Notes: generated by a model not told the origin, from the letters alone. A stretch of DNA of 64,000 bases from Nematocida parisii ERTm1 (GCF_000250985.1 NW_013524651.1:248001-312000), one strand, 5' to 3'. Numbered from the stretch's first letter, positions 1 through 9,341 are shown. Numbers and translations are program-made.

Positions 1-555
1 ACAGAAATTGCAGAGCACGTCCTTGGAAGAAGAATGGGAAGAAGATCTTCTGCATCCGAACTCTCCCAAGATGAAATTTCAGCCTACATACAAGCTGCGC
101 GTAATATAAACCCAGAACTCACAGATGAGGCAGAGGAATACATCAGTAAAGAATATATCCGTATAAGAGAAGAGGGTGAAAAGAACAAGACAAGCCTCTC
201 CAGAAATGTCACTGCAAGGTTACTAGAAAGTATTGTAAGACTGTCCACTGCGCATGCAAGAGCCAGACTCTCTTCTGAAATTATCCTGGAAGATGCCATG
301 GCAGCTGTGGATATACTTGAGCACACTCTTTGGAGAAAGAGTGTTAAGAGAAGAGAGAGAAAAGAACAGTCACAAGATACTCTTCTTAACATATTATACT
401 CCTACAGAGAAAATAACCCAAATGATAAGCTTGTTTCTGTTGAAAAGATCGTTTCTCTATGTGATGTATCCAGAGAAGCTGTAATTGATGGTCTTATGGC
501 ATTTGAAAAGGAAGAACTAATCAAACTAGTTGATGGAATGGTTATTTTCCCATAG
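1..555 (+). CDS. MCM3: MCM3 replicative helicase subunit, C-terminal part (5' end outside window)
   Basis: Reading frame 1 is open from the first base, so the gene enters from the left edge; about 184 residues are visible. They cover the end of the AAA+ module: the helical lid with NVTARLLESIVRLSTAHARA, followed by an acidic helix (EDAMAAVDILE) and a C-terminal winged-helix segment. This pattern matches the MCM3 paralogue (family form TARTLETLIRLSTAHAKAR) better than the other MCM subunits. MCM3 is one of six subunits of the MCM2-7 helicase that unwinds DNA at replication forks. The Walker A and B motifs and the arginine finger lie upstream and cannot be checked. The protein ends shortly after the winged helix, so the long C-terminal extension of animal MCM3 is absent or much reduced. 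Paralogue assignment is by family knowledge, without an alignment. Confidence 0.85.
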   Translation, partial: TEIAEHVLGRRMGRRSSASELSQDEISAYIQAARNINPELTDEAEEYISKEYIRIREEGEKNKTSLSRNVTARLLESIVRLSTAHARARLSSEIILEDAMAAVDILEHTLWRKSVKRRERKEQSQDTLLNILYSYRENNPNDKLVSVEKIVSLCDVSREAVIDGLMAFEKEELIKLVDGMVIFP

Positions 556-959
556 CCAGAGATTATTGTTTATGCTTTGGTTTCTATTAATAAATATATA
601 CGTCATGTCTACCCATATACTACTACGCTTTGTGTGTTTAAGTACATTATATATTTACTGTATTTATTTTAGTACTAAAGGATACTTAAAAAATAAAAGA
701 AAGAAAAGTATTCAGCTTAAGAATAGAATAAGAATAGTTTTATTTTTGTAAATTTTAAATTTAATATGTATGCGTATAAAGAAAACAATATAAATAATAC
801 CATAAAAATGAGTATAATAGATAAATACACCATAAATGCACAAAACCATAAAAATCATATTAAAGCAACGGATAAACCACTATAAATATTTATGGAATAG
901 AACTGGAAAGAACAAGGCATTTAAAGCTTGAAGGCACAATGCAATACGCAGCTGATAGT
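556..959. other. Intergenic spacer without a recognisable gene
   Basis: This is a 404-bp AT-rich spacer between convergent genes (MCM3 on plus, a secreted protein on minus). I see no tRNA, no GC-rich structured segment and no convincing short reading frame. Both genes point into it, so it should hold their two 3' ends. Confidence 0.6.
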
Positions 960-3332
960 TTATGACAATGCAATCATGTACAGATTTCTGTATAAGTGAG
1001 AAATAAGAGATTCTTGTGGTATAATTAATTTTTCATTAATACAGCGAACCTGTGCATTCCAAAAATTAAATGCTCTATTGTTCTGTAAATCTATTACATT
1101 GGATTTAATTTCCTGTATAACATACTCAGATGGAATGCAATGATAATTATCTGTTGGTGTATTGATTAAAACAAAGTCCCATGGAGCATCGTTTGTTAGG
1201 AATATACCAATTTCATAATCCTTTGGGTCAAGGAAATCAAAGAATTTACACGCACATGCATGTTGCGCTTTAAACAGAGCGCCGGGGGTTTTGAATACCT
1301 TATTAAGGAAATCTTTGTCATTCTCGGCCACAAAACCCTCTATGGGAATCTTCAAGGGAATATTTATAGGCCGGCAGATTTTTGTATCCATAATCCTTTC
1401 CTGGCAAATAAGCACACCATTTTTCTCTTCAACTCTTTTAAATACATTGTCTAGGTGCTTGTAGAAGTAATTATTTCTGTTTATCGTAAAATAATTGTGA
1501 TAGTTATTAAATGCATATGCTTCTCCTGATGTGAGTTTCTTATTCGCTGTATACGTATCTGGAACTATAACCGGCATGGTGGATAATTCAGCGAAGGACA
1601 TTCTGTTAGGAGAGTTTATCGATTTATATCCTATTATTTGCTCTCTTGTTATTTCTGTAAGTATAACAGGAATTGGCATATTTTTTAATGTTTCTTCGCC
1701 AGAACTAAATATAGCAAAATTATATATTCTTTCATATATATTGGCATGCTTCCACACAAAGTAAAATACAACATGATCCTTACATAAACTCTCTATTGTA
1801 TTTACTTCCATCTCATTGTCTGTAATTCTCACCCAGTAAATATCAGATCCTGTTTTTTTCTTTTTGTATGCCATAATAACACCCAGCACATCAGAAGTTT
1901 CCATTAATTTCATTAGATATATTTTTATCTCTGCTAGTGTGTGTGGTTTTACAATTGTGCTTCTATTGCCCATCGTCCTTGAAATAGTTGGTAGCCATTT
2001 GCATTCATACTGCATAGTGCACGTATTCACAAAGTGTATAGCATAGAATAACTTTTTTTTATCGCTCATTTTTCCTATTAATCTGTGCTGAATTCCATCC
2101 TCTTCAAATGCAGAGCTTTCTTTGAATTCAATTCTCTTGTCAGAGCCTGGGATATTCTCATTTAAGTGCAAAGATGTAGTTAAGCTTCTGCACTTTGGTT
2201 TAATAAAAACATCACCTGGCTTACCAATTATATTCCGAATACATTTCAATTGAACTTTTTTTGAATGGCACAGTTCATAAAATACATCCATTGCCTTAAG
2301 ATATATATTATGCGTAAGGAATATCATTTGCTGTTGAGTCTCAAAATATAATAATTTAGCAAAGTTTGAGATTATTGTATCATAATTGCTCGGGTTGCAG
2401 AGTTCTGAAAATGAATTTAATAGCATTTCATCATCACGAATGTAAATATAAACTGGGACCATATCACACACATCTGTTCTTTTATCTAGAACCTTCTGAA
2501 TAGCAGTCACAAAAACACGAATATGCTTCAGAAGAAATATAAATGAATCTGTTGATTTACACTTTTTGAAGTCTTCTATTCTATTGAATTCGTCGTTATC
2601 TATGGTTAAAAGGTCATTGTATATCATGCTGTTTTTAATAAGCATGGAGATAACAATGTACATACACCTTTGTAATTTGCCTATTATTTTTTGTGTGTTA
2701 TATGTTAATGTTAGGGGGCTTATGTAGCGAAGTACAATCCTGTTCATTGGCCTGAATAATTTACGAATATTATGTTTTTCTGCCAAAACTGGAAAATCGA
2801 TGCTTCTTACTTTTTGTAGTATTTGGTTATGATCTGTTAATAAATGCATGGGGAATACATCTTCCATATATGTGCACACTGTCTTTATTAAACTAGGTTG
2901 CCATTTATTACACCTATCTAGTATTTTATAATACGTATACCGTTCTCTTGTTTCACTTGAGCTGCAGACACTACTATATATAATTAACTCTTTCATATGG
3001 TTAATGCTTAGTCTTTTAATAACACTAAATATTGTATGAACTATCTCGCAAACAGGGCTCCTATGCTCTATGCATGCATAGTTCTCACTTAAAACCTGTT
3101 CAAGGATTGCACGCAGTTCTAGCTCCCATTCTAAAATATTTTCAAACTGTCCTATAAGCCTATTGTTATTTATAGGAAAAGGAGTTCTATACAGACTGCC
3201 TCCCATAATATTATTTGAACTGAGCACATCTGTGTTTATACTAATGCCGTCTGCGCATTTACTTTTTGTTATTAGCGTTATAAGAAATACAGTTAGTGCA
3301 AGAATGTGCTTTATTCTCTTATCTATACACAT
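960..3332 (-). CDS. Lineage-specific secreted protein, function unknown
   Basis: This encodes 790 residues, starting at an ATG preceded on its own strand by an AAATTTTAT stretch. Residues 1-26 form a classic signal peptide: a basic start (MCIDKRIK), a hydrophobic core (ILALTVFLITLIT), then KSKCA as a plausible cleavage region. The rest has no membrane span that I can see and contains about 25 scattered cysteines, which suits an oxidised extracellular or ER-lumen protein. I recognise no domain. Large signal-peptide proteins of unknown function placed between housekeeping genes are typical of Nematocida-type microsporidia, where many are thought to face the host; for this protein that is inference only. 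It does not visibly resemble the other secreted proteins here at 10.7-13.4, 30.5-32.4 or 35.1-36.6 kb. Confidence 0.75.
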   Translation of the reverse strand: MCIDKRIKHILALTVFLITLITKSKCADGISINTDVLSSNNIMGGSLYRTPFPINNNRLIGQFENILEWELELRAILEQVLSENYACIEHRSPVCEIVHTIFSVIKRLSINHMKELIIYSSVCSSSETRERYTYYKILDRCNKWQPSLIKTVCTYMEDVFPMHLLTDHNQILQKVRSIDFPVLAEKHNIRKLFRPMNRIVLRYISPLTLTYNTQKIIGKLQRCMYIVISMLIKNSMIYNDLLTIDNDEFNRIEDFKKCKSTDSFIFLLKHIRVFVTAIQKVLDKRTDVCDMVPVYIYIRDDEMLLNSFSELCNPSNYDTIISNFAKLLYFETQQQMIFLTHNIYLKAMDVFYELCHSKKVQLKCIRNIIGKPGDVFIKPKCRSLTTSLHLNENIPGSDKRIEFKESSAFEEDGIQHRLIGKMSDKKKLFYAIHFVNTCTMQYECKWLPTISRTMGNRSTIVKPHTLAEIKIYLMKLMETSDVLGVIMAYKKKKTGSDIYWVRITDNEMEVNTIESLCKDHVVFYFVWKHANIYERIYNFAIFSSGEETLKNMPIPVILTEITREQIIGYKSINSPNRMSFAELSTMPVIVPDTYTANKKLTSGEAYAFNNYHNYFTINRNNYFYKHLDNVFKRVEEKNGVLICQERIMDTKICRPINIPLKIPIEGFVAENDKDFLNKVFKTPGALFKAQHACACKFFDFLDPKDYEIGIFLTNDAPWDFVLINTPTDNYHCIPSEYVIQEIKSNVIDLQNNRAFNFWNAQVRCINEKLIIPQESLISHLYRNLYMIALS

Positions 3333-3497
3333 CGATAAAATTTAAATAATTTTAGTTATAGTTTAAAGATAAAGCTTAAATAAAATTCTATTTATTCATT
3401 TGATTTTTCAAAAAAGAATAAAAATAGAGTGAAGAGTCGCCTAAAAGGGAAATGATCTGAGAAAGATTTACAAAAAAGATAACAAACGGTAAACCCG

Positions 3498-5342
3498 TTA
3501 TTTAAAATTACCAGCTGCTTTTACAGAATTAGTTTGTTCTTTTTCCTGGCTTAGAGATATTCCTGTTAATCGGTTTAGCTCACATAGCCTTTCCATAATA
3601 TTTTCTGATGAATCCACTATAATTAGTCTATCTCTTTCTATTAAGTGAGTCTCCTTTGTTAGAATCTCCTGTACCTCTACTGCATCTAAAATTGCTTCTA
3701 AGTCTGTGCGAATGACTTTATACGGCATGTATGGGTTTGGTAATATTCTGGCTAGAATTATTTCATTTTCTTTGACTGTATACTGTCTAAGCTTTTCTTC
3801 TATGTGAGCAGTTTCTATTCCAATGAAGGAGTCGCGGCCATTGTACGTGTATGCATTATTTATGAGCAATTCTACGTCCTTCACGGTGTCTGCAAATGAT
3901 TTGTACTTAAGTTTAGATATTCTTTGCTTTATAAGATCAAGTGATACGGGCGTCCGTATTATAGAGGAGTACCCTGGGGCAATATCATCTGTAATTTGCT
4001 CTTTAAATAGAGAATGCCTGTCTGCAGCTGTTAATGCATTGTGCAGAGATTGGATCTGATTGTATCCCTTAATGAATTTAGAGATAAGCGAGATTCTGTT
4101 GCTTTCCATATCTAAAATGTGCTTGGATGTTGTGTCTGCTATGTTCTCTGCGAGCTTGTATGAATTCACGATTCTGTGCGTAGTGACTGCGCATATGTTA
4201 TACAAGTACTTTTCTGCTGCGGGTAGGACTATTTCTTCTGGAAGTTTTAAAATCGCGTGTAAAATATTTGATTCCCTGGTAATTGCCGGATTCTCTGTAA
4301 ACACTCTCTTCCCCCAGTGGTTGAACTCATCTGAAGGAGAGTCAATGCGAAGCCTTTTTATGATGGTTCTGTCCTTCTTTCTGGCTTGCCATGCAGCAAA
4401 CATGTCTTTAATGCAGGATGCGCTTGATTTTATATTGGGTAGATCACGCTCTGCAATTCGGTTGACCACATAATCAGAAATTTTTACAGGAACATTTTCA
4501 ATTTCTAAGTGAACTCTTCTCTGCGGCTGCCATAGCGGGACATAGTTGTGAAGGACTGGAGGATTTTCAAGCACGGGGTAATTGCTATCAGGAGACCGCG
4601 TCATGGCCAGTTCTGCTTTTTTCTTTGGATCATGCTCAGTGCAAAATAAAATTCCGTTGGCAATGTCTATGTACTTCTGGCTTTCAACAGCACAAGTCGC
4701 ATGGTAGTATCTGCGACAGCCATAGTATGCACAGTTTGCCACACCTCCTTTCTTAAACCCGCACTCTGTGCAGTGGTGCTGGCTCCTGTGCACATCATCT
4801 ATGTCAACGGGCTCAACCAAAGAAACATTCTCAAACCGCGCACCGGGTATGAGTAAGCCGCATATCACATGGCACCAAAACCCATTTCTGGTTCGCTTGT
4901 ATGCTCCGCCCAGTGAAGAGCACAGAATGCAACTAATTACTTTTTTTGGTGACAAAAGGCATGGCCGACAGAGCCAACTGCCCTCTGGAATGTGCGGTAC
5001 TCCGTAGCAAGACTGGTGAACAGCAATATTACACCCATCACAGAACACAAGAAAGTTGTCATCTTCCGTTTCCTTTCCTCCACATATATTGCACTCCTCT
5101 GACAAATCATCGCCATCAGATATTTTTGTTATGGCAATTCGTTGCAAAAAGTGATGCTCTTTTTCTAGTCTGTCCATGACCAGTTCATACATGTCCTCTG
5201 TGAACCAAGAGTGCCTGCTCTGTAAATACTGCAGAATGTCTCTGTCTGTTTCGTCCATATTGTATTCTATATCGTGCGCTGTGGGTTTTCTTCTTCCCTC
5301 CAGTGACTCAACAATAATTCTTCTTGCGTTCTTTATATGCAT
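3498..5342 (-). CDS. PHD / extended-PHD / bromodomain protein, BRPF/Nto1-like
   Basis: This 614-residue chromatin reader has the domain order of BRPF and yeast Nto1. A canonical PHD finger lies at about residues 84-128 (CNICGG, then CDGCNIAVHQSCYG, then WLCRPC). A zinc knuckle and extended PHD finger lie at about 138-238 (CILCSSLGGAYKRT, WCHVICG, CTECGFKKGG, CAYYGCRRYYHATCA, FCTEHD). A bromodomain lies at about 415-517, with the acetyl-lysine Asn in the NNAYTYN segment. Such proteins scaffold MYST acetyltransferase complexes (NuA3 in yeast) and target them to histone H3 tails. The PWWP domain of animal BRPF is absent; the protein ends about 97 residues after the bromodomain. The gene lies in a minus-strand run with the Kre33 and Pol alpha B genes. 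The start ATG is followed closely by conserved sequence and preceded by a T-rich stretch. Confidence 0.85.
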   Translation of the reverse strand: MHIKNARRIIVESLEGRRKPTAHDIEYNMDETDRDILQYLQSRHSWFTEDMYELVMDRLEKEHHFLQRIAITKISDGDDLSEECNICGGKETEDDNFLVFCDGCNIAVHQSCYGVPHIPEGSWLCRPCLLSPKKVISCILCSSLGGAYKRTRNGFWCHVICGLLIPGARFENVSLVEPVDIDDVHRSQHHCTECGFKKGGVANCAYYGCRRYYHATCAVESQKYIDIANGILFCTEHDPKKKAELAMTRSPDSNYPVLENPPVLHNYVPLWQPQRRVHLEIENVPVKISDYVVNRIAERDLPNIKSSASCIKDMFAAWQARKKDRTIIKRLRIDSPSDEFNHWGKRVFTENPAITRESNILHAILKLPEEIVLPAAEKYLYNICAVTTHRIVNSYKLAENIADTTSKHILDMESNRISLISKFIKGYNQIQSLHNALTAADRHSLFKEQITDDIAPGYSSIIRTPVSLDLIKQRISKLKYKSFADTVKDVELLINNAYTYNGRDSFIGIETAHIEEKLRQYTVKENEIILARILPNPYMPYKVIRTDLEAILDAVEVQEILTKETHLIERDRLIIVDSSENIMERLCELNRLTGISLSQEKEQTNSVKAAGNFK

Positions 5343-5399
5343 AGAGAAAAATCCGAAAACAAATTTTAAGTGGTTAAAAGACCAAAGAGCGCTTTATTT

Positions 5400-7769
5400 T
5401 TATGCGGAGTGGGAGAGAGAAGCCATTGCCTTAGCAATTAGCATTTTCACTTGTGAGTGCTGTAATTTCAGCTCCTTTGTAAGATCTTCTATTGTTTTGT
5501 GTTGTAAGCCCATTCCCAGCAAAATTATCTTTTGGGTTGTAGAGACAGTTGATTTCTTTGTCTTTAAGACTTCCTTTGCCAGCATAGGGAGAAGGTCTGC
5601 AACTATCCTTAGATCTAAATTACAACGAGAGAACTGTTGCATTCGCTGGATCTTTGATTCTGCAAACTCGGCTATGTCCTCCTGGAATGGAGCAATTATT
5701 TGCAGAGCAATGAGTGTAGAAACAGTGCTAAAACATCCAGGAAGAAGTTCTAAGAATCTCTCAGTAAACTCTCTTTGGTATACGTTCACTTTTTCTTGTG
5801 CTTTCGTAGACAGTGCTCGCATCATAATTAGTGAGTGTTCACCAGTGGTCTTGCAGAGGGTGTGCTTTAAATAAACTGCCTTCATGTCTAGTCGCAGCCA
5901 GAATTCAAGCAGCCGCTGAGTCACTCCAAATGATACGCCAATATAATCAATTCTGCCCATTGCGAGATCAGAGAAAAGAATCGTATTCTTGCTTGATGTG
6001 CTCTGGCATGTATTTACGGTTGTGGCCCTTATGATCTCTTCTACAAGATATGATCCGTACCCCATTGACTGTGCATCTGGGTGAATGGCAATTCTGATAA
6101 TACGCAGACCTACCTGCTCAAATATATCCATGTCCAGGAAGTACTGTGAGAGTGACCAGGGGATTAAATTACCCTTTTCTGTTCTCTTTTCATTATATTT
6201 CTGCTGTGTCTCATTAAGGGCTGATTTACTGCCCTCCTTCACGCACTGCGCCAAACCCAGCACTCTTCCGTCCTCTGTTAATAATGTGACTAAAGTATGG
6301 TGCTGGTCATCTGCAAGAGTCTGCAGATCATTTGGACTGTTTTTGTAATGGCCAGACAGAAGTATGCTGGACAGTGCCCTAAGAATCTTTTCAGTCTCTT
6401 CATGGCCCGAAAATAAAAGTGCTTTATTAACCGTGTACACCTTGCACTTTTCTCGTGCTGGGAACGTAATCATTTTTGGTATTTCAGGTGACAGTGACAG
6501 GGCATTGTTTAGCCAATACTCTACTGGATCATGCCGCCTGTACCGAATTGGCTCTTCCAGCCTGATAATTTCTGGGTTCAATGACTTAAACAGCTTCAGT
6601 GAAAGTGCCCTTCCAGTACCCTCATACCCAGCAGTTGTAGATGAAATAAGTGTAGGATACATCCCAAGCATATCTTTTAGTGTGGGCAGTGGAACAGCTG
6701 CAGCCTCATCCACTACAAGCATAGACGGTGAGTGCACTAGTTTCTGCGGTGGCATAAACCGAATGGTCTGATAATGCGTCTTTGAAATAGAAATTTTTTC
6801 AATGGATTTCTTGGCTGTTTTAGAGTACTCCACAAAGAAATCAAATTGTTCTTTGTACCCGTTCGCAGTTAGGCCTACAATAATAAACTGGAATAATGTC
6901 TGAACATTTGATAAGTGCGGTGCAGATATTAAAATATCGTTCAGTCCCTTTACAACAGCATGTGCAACAGAAAGACCAAGTGCTGCAGACTTTCCCCTTC
7001 CTCTGTCAGCAGTAATAGCGATTAGTGCCCTTTTATCTATGGTCTCTGTTAGAGTTAGTACAGCATCTGCTTGGTCCTGTGTTCTGCACTGTTTCATTAA
7101 GACCGCTGTACTATTTGCACATACCACACTCAGTGGGTTCAGCATATTAGCAGAGTCTTTTACTTTCTGTATCTTCTGGTCAAGAATATTTTGCATGTTC
7201 TCTTTATCCTCTAATAACTCTTCTACAACAGTAGTTGATTCTTTAAGTACATTCAGCTGAGTGTCCAGTATCATATAATTATCTGCTGACTGTAGTAAGT
7301 GGTAAAGCCTTTTTGTGTATATATTCTGCGTCTCTTCAACTGGAAGTAGAATCACTCCACCACCCTTTACACTCTCCACTACACTCGCCAGTGCATTAGC
7401 AGGTATCTTTGTAAAGTCTTGGAGGATGCAGAAGTCAGTGGTTGTTCCCAAGACTTTTTCTGCTTCATTGTGAAATACGTAATTTATCTCAGTGTTCACA
7501 ATAAATGATTCAAAATTAGAAAGTGCCACCTCCCCGGCATTCTTTCTTTTCTTTGCCTGGCCTATTTTATGCGTCTTTGCTTCTAGCTCTTTTTCGTATA
7601 CCCATAAGACATTTGGTCTAATAGTGTATCTAGATAGTAATGAGTGGATATGGTGGACTACTTCCTTGACTTTACCGCATACTCCAATTATACAACGGTG
7701 CTTGTTCTTGACACTCTCTTCTAATAGACTCAGCAGTCTCTTGTCGACTCTTTCTTTATGAGTTGTCAT
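5400..7769 (-). CDS. KRE33: RNA cytidine acetyltransferase (Kre33/NAT10)
   Basis: This encodes 789 residues from the ATG at 7769; the frame opens six codons earlier only at a TTG. Kre33/NAT10 makes N4-acetylcytidine in 18S rRNA and in tRNA (with a Tan1-type adaptor), using ATP and acetyl-CoA, in the nucleolus. The N-terminal region is the TmcA-like domain. A helicase core follows, with Walker A ADRGRGKSAALG near residues 253-264 and Walker B LVVDEAAAVPLP. A GNAT domain carries IAIHPDAQSMGYGSYLV, whose QSMGYG fits the acetyl-CoA-binding Q/R-x-x-G-x-G/A motif. A C-terminal tRNA-binding-like segment closes the protein. It is about 230 residues shorter than human NAT10 and lacks the lysine-rich tail. 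The nearest upstream sequence carries two copies of a 19-bp near-palindrome (7855-7920) that may be regulatory. Confidence 0.92.
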   Translation of the reverse strand: MTTHKERVDKRLLSLLEESVKNKHRCIIGVCGKVKEVVHHIHSLLSRYTIRPNVLWVYEKELEAKTHKIGQAKKRKNAGEVALSNFESFIVNTEINYVFHNEAEKVLGTTTDFCILQDFTKIPANALASVVESVKGGGVILLPVEETQNIYTKRLYHLLQSADNYMILDTQLNVLKESTTVVEELLEDKENMQNILDQKIQKVKDSANMLNPLSVVCANSTAVLMKQCRTQDQADAVLTLTETIDKRALIAITADRGRGKSAALGLSVAHAVVKGLNDILISAPHLSNVQTLFQFIIVGLTANGYKEQFDFFVEYSKTAKKSIEKISISKTHYQTIRFMPPQKLVHSPSMLVVDEAAAVPLPTLKDMLGMYPTLISSTTAGYEGTGRALSLKLFKSLNPEIIRLEEPIRYRRHDPVEYWLNNALSLSPEIPKMITFPAREKCKVYTVNKALLFSGHEETEKILRALSSILLSGHYKNSPNDLQTLADDQHHTLVTLLTEDGRVLGLAQCVKEGSKSALNETQQKYNEKRTEKGNLIPWSLSQYFLDMDIFEQVGLRIIRIAIHPDAQSMGYGSYLVEEIIRATTVNTCQSTSSKNTILFSDLAMGRIDYIGVSFGVTQRLLEFWLRLDMKAVYLKHTLCKTTGEHSLIMMRALSTKAQEKVNVYQREFTERFLELLPGCFSTVSTLIALQIIAPFQEDIAEFAESKIQRMQQFSRCNLDLRIVADLLPMLAKEVLKTKKSTVSTTQKIILLGMGLQHKTIEDLTKELKLQHSQVKMLIAKAMASLSHSA

Positions 7770-7798
7770 ATTTTTTACCAACTGCAATTTTTTTGTCT

Positions 7799-7839
7799 TT
7801 AAAGCACAGCGAACATCTTTGGGCAGTGGAGTGCTTTAA
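7799..7839. repeat. Short inverted repeat upstream of KRE33
   Basis: TTAAAGCAC at 7799-7807 is repeated in reverse complement as GTGCTTTAA at 7831-7839, with a 23-bp loop. It lies 30 bp upstream of the KRE33 start codon. It could form a hairpin or be a pair of half-sites; chance is possible for 9-bp arms. Confidence 0.4.
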
Positions 7840-7854
7840 GGCTGAAATAGAATA

Positions 7855-7920
7855 TATTACACAGTGTGTAATAACTATTGTAAAGTGAATATGCTATAAT
7901 ATATTACACAGTGTGTGATA
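7855..7920. promoter_or_regulatory. Two copies of a TATTACACAGTGTGTAATA palindrome
   Basis: Positions 7855-7873 form a perfect 19-bp palindrome around a central G (arms TATTACACA and TGTGTAATA). A second copy at 7902-7920 differs at one arm position (TGTGTGATA). The two lie 47 bp apart, about 85-150 bp upstream of the KRE33 ATG. A weaker relative, TATTACACGCAGTGTATTT, occurs near 17665, upstream of the HECT ligase gene. A dimeric DNA-binding protein site is the simplest reading; no factor can be named. Confidence 0.45.
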
Positions 7921-7959
7921 TATTATGAGTACTTTTTAAGCATTATGCAATAAGTTCTA

Positions 7960-7980
7960 ATAACCCGAATAACCCGAAAT
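7960..7980 (+). promoter_or_regulatory. Tandem ATAACCCGAA motif
   Basis: Two back-to-back copies of ATAACCCGAA lie in the KRE33/POL12 spacer. The same motif, single or doubled, recurs in other spacers of the window (see findings). Microsporidian promoters are known to carry CCC/GGG-like signals, so a regulatory role is plausible but inferred. Confidence 0.4.
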
Positions 7981-8016
7981 TAAATAAAAATTTATTGTGA
8001 TAACGAAAGGGAAGTA

Positions 8017-9174
8017 TTAATTCTGAACTATTTCAATGAGACCGTGCATGCCGCAATTCACTTCAATGCATGAATTAGCAGTGCACACAGGAATTACATA
8101 AGTATCACATACGCTTTCAATGCGAGCAGATAAGCACGTAGGGAATATGTACAAGTCAGGCCTGTACGGCCATAAGAATGCATTAAACCCAGAATAGTCC
8201 ACTGGTATGTCCTGTGGTACAAATGGTAAGAATGTCCCCTGGTACACAGAATGCACTAAAATATCGTACATCCGATCTTCTCTATTCCGACTGATTTCCT
8301 TCCTGGATATGCCCATAAGAACATCAACCGTTGTTAGACCAATCAGTACGCCATTTAGACTAATCATGCAGGGATTCTGCAGCTCAATAAACCAGCACTT
8401 GCTTATGTCACACATCCCACGTATGCCAGTGCCCTCATCCTCATTACATACAGGAAGGGGACTGGTCACTCTATTAATATACTCAGTAGGGTATGTCATA
8501 GATGATTCTAGACCATCTGTATACGGTACACATACTATTCTTATCCTTTTGGATATGGCCAAGGATTTACACACCTCCCTCTCCCGTACGGTTACATCAC
8601 CAAATATTATCAGTACGTCTGAGCAGCACTCATTAACTAAACTAAGAAGTCTCTCTGATTCATGCGTATCACGTGTCTCCCCTGTGGTCTTAAGAGACTC
8701 TAACCTCTTCATATCAATCACACTAACCAGAAACTTGCCTGGCAGTGGTTGCTCTGCTTGTTCATTGAATTCTCTGTCGTATACTAATGAGTCAGCAACT
8801 ACCTCCTCACCAATGATGTTCGTGCCCAGTACTTTTATTATCTGCCCTGGGTATATCGTATACTCTGGAAGCTCTGCTAAATCCAGGCGTAGAACAGTTG
8901 CAGTATAATCTGCACGTACACTAAGCAAGTAATACGCATTGTTTGCGTACATAATCATTCCACAGTAGATCTCCTTCTCTGTACTCTCTCTTGTGTTTAT
9001 CGCATAGTCAGTCCCACAGAGGGCTTCAAGCCTTCTGCGGACATAAGCATAGAAATACTTTGTAAGAACAGGAAGAAATTTGTGCTTGCTCTGCACAACA
9101 GAAAGAACACCCATCTCAGAGACCCTTTCGTTCTTCTCCACTAGCCGCCTACTGAGCTCCTCTACTCTATCCAT
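8017..9174 (-). CDS. POL12: DNA polymerase alpha subunit B (Pol12/POLA2), short form
   Basis: This encodes 385 residues from an ATG preceded by AAATTTTTT. Pol alpha subunit B bridges the catalytic subunit and primase and regulates priming at replication origins. The OB-fold region carries IYPGQIIKVLGTN. An inactive calcineurin-like phosphoesterase domain follows, with the family signature NPCMISLNGVLIGLTTVDVL near residue 265-285. It ends with FLPFVPQDIPVDYSGFNAFL and PDLYIFPTCLSARI, close to the conserved C-terminal block. Yeast and human subunits are about 600-700 residues. The missing part is at the N-terminus, including the small helical domain that binds partner proteins, so this is a trimmed core. 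It lies between KRE33 and the divergent tRNA-Tyr/MetAP2 pair. Confidence 0.85.
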   Translation of the reverse strand: MDRVEELSRRLVEKNERVSEMGVLSVVQSKHKFLPVLTKYFYAYVRRRLEALCGTDYAINTRESTEKEIYCGMIMYANNAYYLLSVRADYTATVLRLDLAELPEYTIYPGQIIKVLGTNIIGEEVVADSLVYDREFNEQAEQPLPGKFLVSVIDMKRLESLKTTGETRDTHESERLLSLVNECCSDVLIIFGDVTVREREVCKSLAISKRIRIVCVPYTDGLESSMTYPTEYINRVTSPLPVCNEDEGTGIRGMCDISKCWFIELQNPCMISLNGVLIGLTTVDVLMGISRKEISRNREDRMYDILVHSVYQGTFLPFVPQDIPVDYSGFNAFLWPYRPDLYIFPTCLSARIESVCDTYVIPVCTANSCIEVNCGMHGLIEIVQN

Positions 9175-9247
9175 AAAAAATTTACTGCTGCCTCTTCTTT
9201 CCTCTTCTAACTGGGTGTCTTGTGTGGTTTGCGTGTTTTGTTATCGG

Positions 9248-9341
9248 CTCCTGATAGCTCAGTTGGAAGAGCATACGACTGTAGAAGTGGAATTCCCATT
9301 GGAGTTATCGTAGGGTCGGTGGTTCGAATCCATCTCAGGAG
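9248..9341 (+). tRNA. tRNA-Tyr (GTA) with a 22-nt intron
   Basis: The cloverleaf folds fully. The acceptor stem is CTCCTGA paired with TCAGGAG (7 of 7). The D stem is GCTC/GAGC, the anticodon stem TACGA/TCGTA, the loop C-T-GTA-G-A, and the T arm GGTGG-TTCGAAT-CCATC with one G-T pair. The C1:G72 end pair is the known eukaryotic and archaeal tyrosine identity element. A 22-nt intron, about 9285-9306, sits right after position 37, the usual place for tRNA introns, leaving a 72-nt mature body before CCA addition. The B box GGTTCGAATCC is intact. A run of seven T follows from 9343 as the Pol III terminator. Splicing would need the tRNA endonuclease and ligase elsewhere in the genome. Confidence 0.95.

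Noticed and set aside
7960-7980. Telomere-like repeat (AACCC units)
   Set aside because: Only two units, internal to the contig, and the same motif recurs singly in gene spacers.
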